Below are positions 59,902 to 64,000 of a stretch of 64,000 nt of DNA, piece after piece (the stretch's first letter is position 1; every line of letters begins with the position of its first letter). Source of the stretch: Pseudomonas sp. Root71 (lineage in GTDB: Bacteria > Pseudomonadota > Gammaproteobacteria > Pseudomonadales > Pseudomonadaceae); NCBI RefSeq assembly GCF_001429045.1, contig NZ_LMHY01000025.1, positions 424,586 to 488,585 on the forward strand, read 5' to 3'. The position numbers were made by a program, and so were the translations under genes. The notes beneath the pieces were generated by a model. It saw only the letters and a list, made by a program, of their open reading frames with translations. It was not told the DNA's origin and ran no database searches.

Positions 59902-62205
59902 CTACTTGCCGATGGAAATCTTCGGCGCCCAGCCCAGCCATTCCTCTTCGAACTTGTCGAACAACGCGAACGTCTGCTCCGGTCGTGCCGGACTGCCCAT
60001 GCGCTCGCCATCCGGCGTGGCAAAGGCGACACCGCCCTGAATCATCGTCTCCAGTGATTCAGTACGCACCGTTGCACCTCTGAACAGACCGACATCAAAG
60101 TCGAAACCGCTGGTGTTCCAGAACCGTGTACCGCTGCGTACCAGTGGCGCGTACTTCGGTTCGATCAGGATATGGATCAGGACGCGATCAGCGGTCTGGC
60201 CCAGCTCATAACCGGTCACCTTGCCCACGGTGATTTCGCGATAGGTCACCGGCACACCGGCCTTCAGCGAACCACGACGAGCCGCGCTCAGCACCAGACT
60301 CAATCCCGCTTCCTGCTTGGCTGTTTCGGGCGCGGCGGCCAAAGCGACAAAGTTCTTCTGCGGTCCCAGGTTTTTCTGCGCCGGTTGCACCTCGATGTAT
60401 TGCCCGGTCACCAGGGTTTCGAGGTTGGACGTCTTGATCAGTCCCAGTTCAGGCTTGACCACCCAGAACTGACTGCCGACCCGTGCTATACGCTCCGGCA
60501 CTTCGGTAATCCGCGCGGTCAGCAGCACCGATTGCAGGTCCTCGCTGAGATCAACATCCTCCACCTTGCCGACATCCAGCCCCTTGAAACGAATCGGAGT
60601 GCCGGTATGCAGGCCATCAGCGCGATCGAGCTTGAGCGTGATGACTTCGCCTTTCTGCGTGGCGTCTTCATGGTTCGCAAACAGACGGAAACGTGGAATA
60701 CGCTTCTGCAACGGGGCGTTGTCCTGCGGGGTCTCGAAGGCAATGCCGCCGGCCATCAAGCTCTGCAACGATTCGCTTTTAACCTGGACCCCGCCAGTCA
60801 GACCACCCGTGAGGGTGATGCCACTGGCGTTCCAGAAGCGCGTCGAGGCGTTGACCAGGCCTTCGTATTCCTTCTCGATGTGCACGCCAATGATCAGTCG
60901 TTTCTTGGTGCGCGAGAACTGATAGCTCTGTACGGAGCCGACTTTGACCTGTTTGTAGAGAACCGGGCTGCCGACTTCCAGCGAACCGAGGTTTTCCGTG
61001 AACAACACCAGGTGCAGGCCGGGTGCACGCAGGTCCAGCGGTGGTGCCTTTGCCCGTGCCGCAAACTCTCGCTGTGGCGCCGAACCCTTGTCGCCAGGCC
61101 GCACAGCGATGTAGTTGCCTTTGACCAACGCCTCGAGGCCGGTAATCCCCGCCAGGGAAATCGACGGTTTGACCACCCAGAACTGGGTGCCTTCGACCAG
61201 GTAATCCTCGGCCAACGGGTCCATCGTCAACTCGGCGGTCGCGCCGGACAGATCCGCATCGACCTTCAGCGTTTTCAGGCTGCCCACCTGAATACCCTTG
61301 TACATCACCGGTGTGCGACCGGCCTGCAAGCCGTCGAAATCACTGAGCTTGACCTTCACCCGGATACCGGCGGCGGCGGCATCAAAGTCTTCATAAAGCC
61401 TGAATGGCAGGCTCGGGTCGGTAGGCGGGCTGTCCTTGCGGTTTTCAGGTGTAGCGAAGGCAATGCCACCGGCGACGATGCTGGCCAGGGACTCACTGCG
61501 GACCTTCACACCCGACAGATTGGCGTCGATGCTGATGCCGCTGGCGTTCCAGAAACGTGTATGTTTGCGCACCAGTTTGGCGTAAGTCGGCTCAATGAAG
61601 ACCTTGAGCTCGACGGTGTTCTGGTCCTCGGACAACACATAGCTTTTGATCTGGCCCACTTTGATCTGTTTATAGAACACCGGACTGCCACGGTTCAGCG
61701 AGCCCAGGCGGTCGGCCTTGATGGTCAAGTGCAAACCGGGCTGGGCATCGGAGAGCGGCGGTTCCTGGGCCAAGGCCTTGAACTTGCGGACGGGCTCGCC
61801 TTCCCCCGGGCTGATGGCGACATAGTTACCTGAAACCAGCGTCTCGAGACCGGTGATCCCTGCCAGCGTAACGCTCGGCTTGACCAGCCAGAAACGCGTG
61901 CTGGTTCGCAGGTATGGCTCTACATCCTTGTTCATTTCGATGCTGGCAATCACACCTTTGGAACTGCCTTCGTCATCGAGCTTGAGGCTTTTGACCTTGC
62001 CGACCGACATACCTTTATAGACAACTTCGGTCTTGTTGGCCTGAATGCCCTCGCCACTCTCAAAACGCACCTGAATCTCGATACCGGTCTCACTATAGGC
62101 CCGCCAGCCGAGCCAGCCGCCGATGATCAAGGCGATCAGAGGCAACACCCAAATGGCAGACCAGTTCGAAGCCGGTCGGGTTTTCGCTACAGGCAAATCA
62201 GTCAT
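59902..62205 (-). CDS. pqiB: PqiB/LetB-type MCE protein with six MCE domains
   Basis: A 767-residue inner-membrane-anchored periplasmic protein with a TM at about residues 17-36 (IWVLPLIALIIGGWLGW). It has six tandem MCE repeats, recognisable by SPVFYKQIKVGQI, TPVMYKGIQVGSL and SPVLYKQVKVGSV type cores. These proteins stack as hexameric rings to form a lipid-conducting tunnel between the two membranes. E. coli PqiB has three MCE domains and LetB seven, so six is intermediate. It overlaps the upstream pqiA-like gene by 8 bp. Confidence 0.92.
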   Translation of the reverse strand: MTDLPVAKTRPASNWSAIWVLPLIALIIGGWLGWRAYSETGIEIQVRFESGEGIQANKTEVVYKGMSVGKVKSLKLDDEGSSKGVIASIEMNKDVEPYLRTSTRFWLVKPSVTLAGITGLETLVSGNYVAISPGEGEPVRKFKALAQEPPLSDAQPGLHLTIKADRLGSLNRGSPVFYKQIKVGQIKSYVLSEDQNTVELKVFIEPTYAKLVRKHTRFWNASGISIDANLSGVKVRSESLASIVAGGIAFATPENRKDSPPTDPSLPFRLYEDFDAAAAGIRVKVKLSDFDGLQAGRTPVMYKGIQVGSLKTLKVDADLSGATAELTMDPLAEDYLVEGTQFWVVKPSISLAGITGLEALVKGNYIAVRPGDKGSAPQREFAARAKAPPLDLRAPGLHLVLFTENLGSLEVGSPVLYKQVKVGSVQSYQFSRTKKRLIIGVHIEKEYEGLVNASTRFWNASGITLTGGLTGGVQVKSESLQSLMAGGIAFETPQDNAPLQKRIPRFRLFANHEDATQKGEVITLKLDRADGLHTGTPIRFKGLDVGKVEDVDLSEDLQSVLLTARITEVPERIARVGSQFWVVKPELGLIKTSNLETLVTGQYIEVQPAQKNLGPQKNFVALAAAPETAKQEAGLSLVLSAARRGSLKAGVPVTYREITVGKVTGYELGQTADRVLIHILIEPKYAPLVRSGTRFWNTSGFDFDVGLFRGATVRTESLETMIQGGVAFATPDGERMGSPARPEQTFALFDKFEEEWLGWAPKISIGK

Positions 62206-62821
62206 GGTCGTCGTCCGACTCCGTGTTATCCCAAATCAGTCGGGGATCAAAAGTTACTGCGGCAAGCATCGTCAGAATCACCACCGTGGCGAAAGCGATG
62301 GCGCCAAGATTGGCTTCGATGCTGGCAAGCCGCCCAAAATTCACAACCGCCACGAGGATGGCGATCACAAAAATATCGAGCATCGACCAGCGGCCGATGA
62401 ATTCAATGAAACGGTACATCCAGATACGCTGGCGAGCCGAAAGGGGCTGACGGCGCTGCACGGAAAACAGCAGCAGGCCGATGCCCACCAGCTTGAAGGT
62501 GGGCACCAGGATACTGGCGATAAACACCACGGCCGCAATGGGGAACATGCCGTAGTGCACAAGTTCGATTACACCCGCCATGATCGTGCTGGGCGCACCT
62601 TTGCCCAGGGAGTTCACGGTCATGATCGGCAACAAGTTGGCCGGTATGTAAAGAATGGCGGCGGTAATCAGCAATGCCCAGGTCCGCACCAGGCTATTCG
62701 GGCTGCGGGCATGCACCAGCGCCCCGCAGCGCGTACAGACTTGCTCGTCGGTATCAGCTTCCTGCCTGTTCAATTCATGACATTCCTTGCAAATCAGAAT
62801 GCCTGCATCAATCGCCCGCAT
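62198..62821 (-). CDS. PqiA-like membrane protein, second copy
   Basis: A 207-residue protein with a zinc-ribbon-like start (CKECHEL and CTRCGAL) and four membrane segments, including LLITAAILYIPANLLPIMTV. I prefer the start at 62821, 9 nt from AGGAG; ATG 62827 is also possible. It corresponds to one half of LetA/PqiA, which in E. coli are single two-lobe proteins. It partners PqiB in intermembrane lipid transport. Confidence 0.9.
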   Translation of the reverse strand: MRAIDAGILICKECHELNRQEADTDEQVCTRCGALVHARSPNSLVRTWALLITAAILYIPANLLPIMTVNSLGKGAPSTIMAGVIELVHYGMFPIAAVVFIASILVPTFKLVGIGLLLFSVQRRQPLSARQRIWMYRFIEFIGRWSMLDIFVIAILVAVVNFGRLASIEANLGAIAFATVVILTMLAAVTFDPRLIWDNTESDDDHD

Positions 62822-63467
62822 GGGCATCCTCTCCTGATAACGCCTGCCAGATCTGGTGAGGCGACATTACGACCTCCAGCCAGACTTGAATCAGCAACAT
62901 TCCAATGAAGCACACCAGGCCGAGGCCTACAGTGATGGCTGCCATATCTGCCAGCTTGACGATAGCCACCAGTACGCCCATGAAGTAAACCTCGAGCATC
63001 CCCCATTCGCGTATATGGTGATAAATGCGATAGAGCAACAAGCCGTAGCTGCGTCCGACATCGAAACGGATACTCAACAATACGGCCAGTTGGCACAGCA
63101 GCTTGAGCAGCGGGATCCCCATGCTGCACAGGAACACAATCACTGAAACGCTTTGCATGCCCGTGTCAAAAAGGGCGACAACACCGCTCCAGACAGTGTC
63201 TTGCGAAGACTGCCCGAGTAGATTGAGCTGCATGATGGGCAAAAAATTCGCCGGAATAAACAACAACAAGGCGGCGATAACCAGGGCGAGACTGCGCTGT
63301 ACGACGTTGTACCGATTGGCATAAAGCTCGTAGCCACAGCGCGGGCACAGGGCTTTTTCGCCATGGGCGAGTTCGGGTTTACGCATGAGCAAGTCGCACT
63401 CATGGCAGGCAACCAGATTTTCTAGTGGTAATTCTGACAGCCCTTGGGCGTCAACCGGATCCGGCAT
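62808..63467 (-). CDS. pqiA: PqiA-like membrane protein, first copy
   Basis: A 219-residue protein with paired CxxC (CHECDLL and CPRCGYEL) and four membrane segments (LALVIAALLLFIPANFLPIMQL). The last helix ends near EVVMSPHQIW. It is the first gene of the pqiA-pqiA'-pqiB operon, overlapping the next gene. Together the two small proteins equal a split PqiA/LetA. Confidence 0.9.
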   Translation of the reverse strand: MPDPVDAQGLSELPLENLVACHECDLLMRKPELAHGEKALCPRCGYELYANRYNVVQRSLALVIAALLLFIPANFLPIMQLNLLGQSSQDTVWSGVVALFDTGMQSVSVIVFLCSMGIPLLKLLCQLAVLLSIRFDVGRSYGLLLYRIYHHIREWGMLEVYFMGVLVAIVKLADMAAITVGLGLVCFIGMLLIQVWLEVVMSPHQIWQALSGEDAHAGD

Positions 63468-63566
63468 AAAGGCTCTGACTCTGAAAAAGTTGGACCTATT
63501 CTAGTGCCATGAGCTGAAAATAACTGTGCAAAATGTGCAACGAGCAGCTCTGTTTTTTTCACGCAC

Positions 63567-63603
63567 AAAAACAAAACCCCAACTGCTTTCGCAATTGGGG
63601 TTT
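63567..63603 (-). terminator. Terminator of the rRNA operon
   Basis: On the minus strand AAACCCCAATTGC and GCAGTTGGGGTTT form a stem with a GAAA loop. It is followed by TTGTTTTT, just downstream of 5S rRNA. Confidence 0.9.
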
Positions 63604-63612
63604 CGGAATTTA

Positions 63613-63729
63613 ATCTTGACGATGACCTACTCTCACATGGGGAAACCCCACACTACCATCGGCGATGCATCGTTTCACTGCTGAGTTCGGGATGGGATCA
63701 GGTGGTTCCAACGCTCTATGGTCGTCAAG
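63613..63729 (-). rRNA. rrf: 5S ribosomal RNA
   Basis: On the minus strand the terminal helix CTTGACGAC/GTCATCGTCAAG encloses the canonical internal sequence GAACTCAGCAGTGAAACG and CGCCGATGGTAGTGTGGGG. Ends are estimated from the helix and may be off by a few bases. The spacer to 23S (63730-63898) contains no tRNA. Confidence 0.95.
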
Positions 63730-63898
63730 AAATTCGGGTACTGAGTCGTGGCCGGCTGGCCTCGCTTCAGCAAATTGGGTATGCGATAGTTTGGTGTTTT
63801 GTGAGTATCTCGAACTTTCGGTTCGTTTCGTCTTCACACACCGCAATCTGGCCTCTTTCGTTTCTTCAACTAGGAGCAGCAAATTGCTTGGGTGTTAT

Positions 63899-64000
63899 AT
63901 GGTCAAGCCTCACGGGCAATTAGTATTGGTTAGCTCAACGCCTCACAGCGCTTACACACCCAACCTATCAACGTCGTAGTCTTCGACGGCCCTTCAGGGG
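63899..64000 (-). rRNA. rrl: 23S ribosomal RNA, 3' end (partial)
   Basis: The minus strand reads into the conserved 3' terminal domain: GGTTGGGTGTGTAAGCGC, TTGAGCTAACCAATACTAAT and GAGGCTTGACC. The rest lies beyond the window edge. The 3' end is estimated by comparison with the E. coli pattern. Confidence 0.92.

Noticed and set aside
60172..61833. 553-codon open frame antisense to pqiB
   Set aside because: The minus-strand frame has six MCE repeats; the plus frame has no motif or RBS.
63730..63898. tRNA gene in the 23S-5S spacer
   Set aside because: No cloverleaf or terminal CCA found; the spacer appears tRNA-free.
1..64000. Prophage, insertion sequence, CRISPR array or integrative element
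   Set aside because: No integrase, transposase, phage structural gene, direct-repeat array or att duplication at the tRNA genes was seen.

Overview
The window reads as a chromosome segment from a fluorescent Pseudomonas (P. fluorescens group), judged from sequence alone. The clues are high-GC codon use, the gene order lolB-ispE-tRNA-Gln-prs-rplY-pth-ychF, the prfA/hemA block, the rimI-holD(psi)-mksFEB block, and REP/REPIN repeats with a GTGGGAGC or GTAGGAGCTGCCGAAGG core. No prophage, insertion sequence, CRISPR array or plasmid gene was seen. About 90% of the window is coding.

Layout. 1-6.5 kb: a probable light/stress-response cluster. It holds a TIGR01777 epimerase (cut by the window edge), an FAD oxidoreductase, a DUF523-DUF1722 protein, a MerR/LitR-like regulator, photolyase phrB, a tiny ORF, an SDR lacking its catalytic Tyr, and a YkgJ-type Cys-cluster protein. 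Both intergenic regions carry arrays of boxes fitting nTnTACAn. 6.5-12 kb: pagL-like lipid A deacylase and the minus-strand housekeeping block hemA-prfA-prmC-moeB-murI. 12-19 kb: a TPR lipoprotein, lolB, ispE, tRNA-Gln, prs, rplY, pth and ychF. The pth leader contains a nested hairpin and a coupled 29-codon ORF. 19-23 kb: an MFS transporter and a transmembrane chemoreceptor. 23-29.4 kb: a LysR regulator divergent from a spermidine/putrescine-type ABC transporter and an amidase. 29.5 kb: tRNA-Met.

29.7-37.3 kb: a seven-gene minus-strand operon. It joins a ThDP decarboxylase resembling AruI, an M20 amidohydrolase, a polar amino acid ABC transporter and an aminotransferase resembling AruH. The arrangement suggests import and hydrolysis of an acylated arginine or guanidino compound, followed by transamination and decarboxylation. 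Two zinc hydrolases and a gamma-glutamyltransferase lipoprotein follow (37.6-41.9 kb), so 23-42 kb is rich in amino-acid, amide and peptide scavenging.

42-53.5 kb: ddl, an AraC regulator, a cupin, a flavin reductase-like protein, a PAS-PAS chemoreceptor (BdlA-like) behind a FliA-type promoter, an MHS transporter, an AtoE-type transporter, two lineage-specific unknown proteins, a SET-domain protein, a beta carbonic anhydrase and an acidic unknown protein. 53.5-60 kb: rimI and the DNA polymerase III psi subunit, with a perfect DnaA box just ahead of its TTG start. Divergent from these is the MksFEB condensin operon, which has no mksG. 60-63.5 kb: a Pqi/Let-type lipid-transport operon made of two PqiA-like membrane proteins and a six-MCE-domain PqiB. 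The window ends in 5S rRNA and the 3' end of 23S rRNA, both on the minus strand.

No single locus is clearly a wholly new system. The best leads are the pth leader, the AruH/AruI-transporter operon, the 18-bp-phased TACA box arrays, the Tyr-less SDR, and the SD-sequestered mini-ORF ahead of the chemoreceptor.
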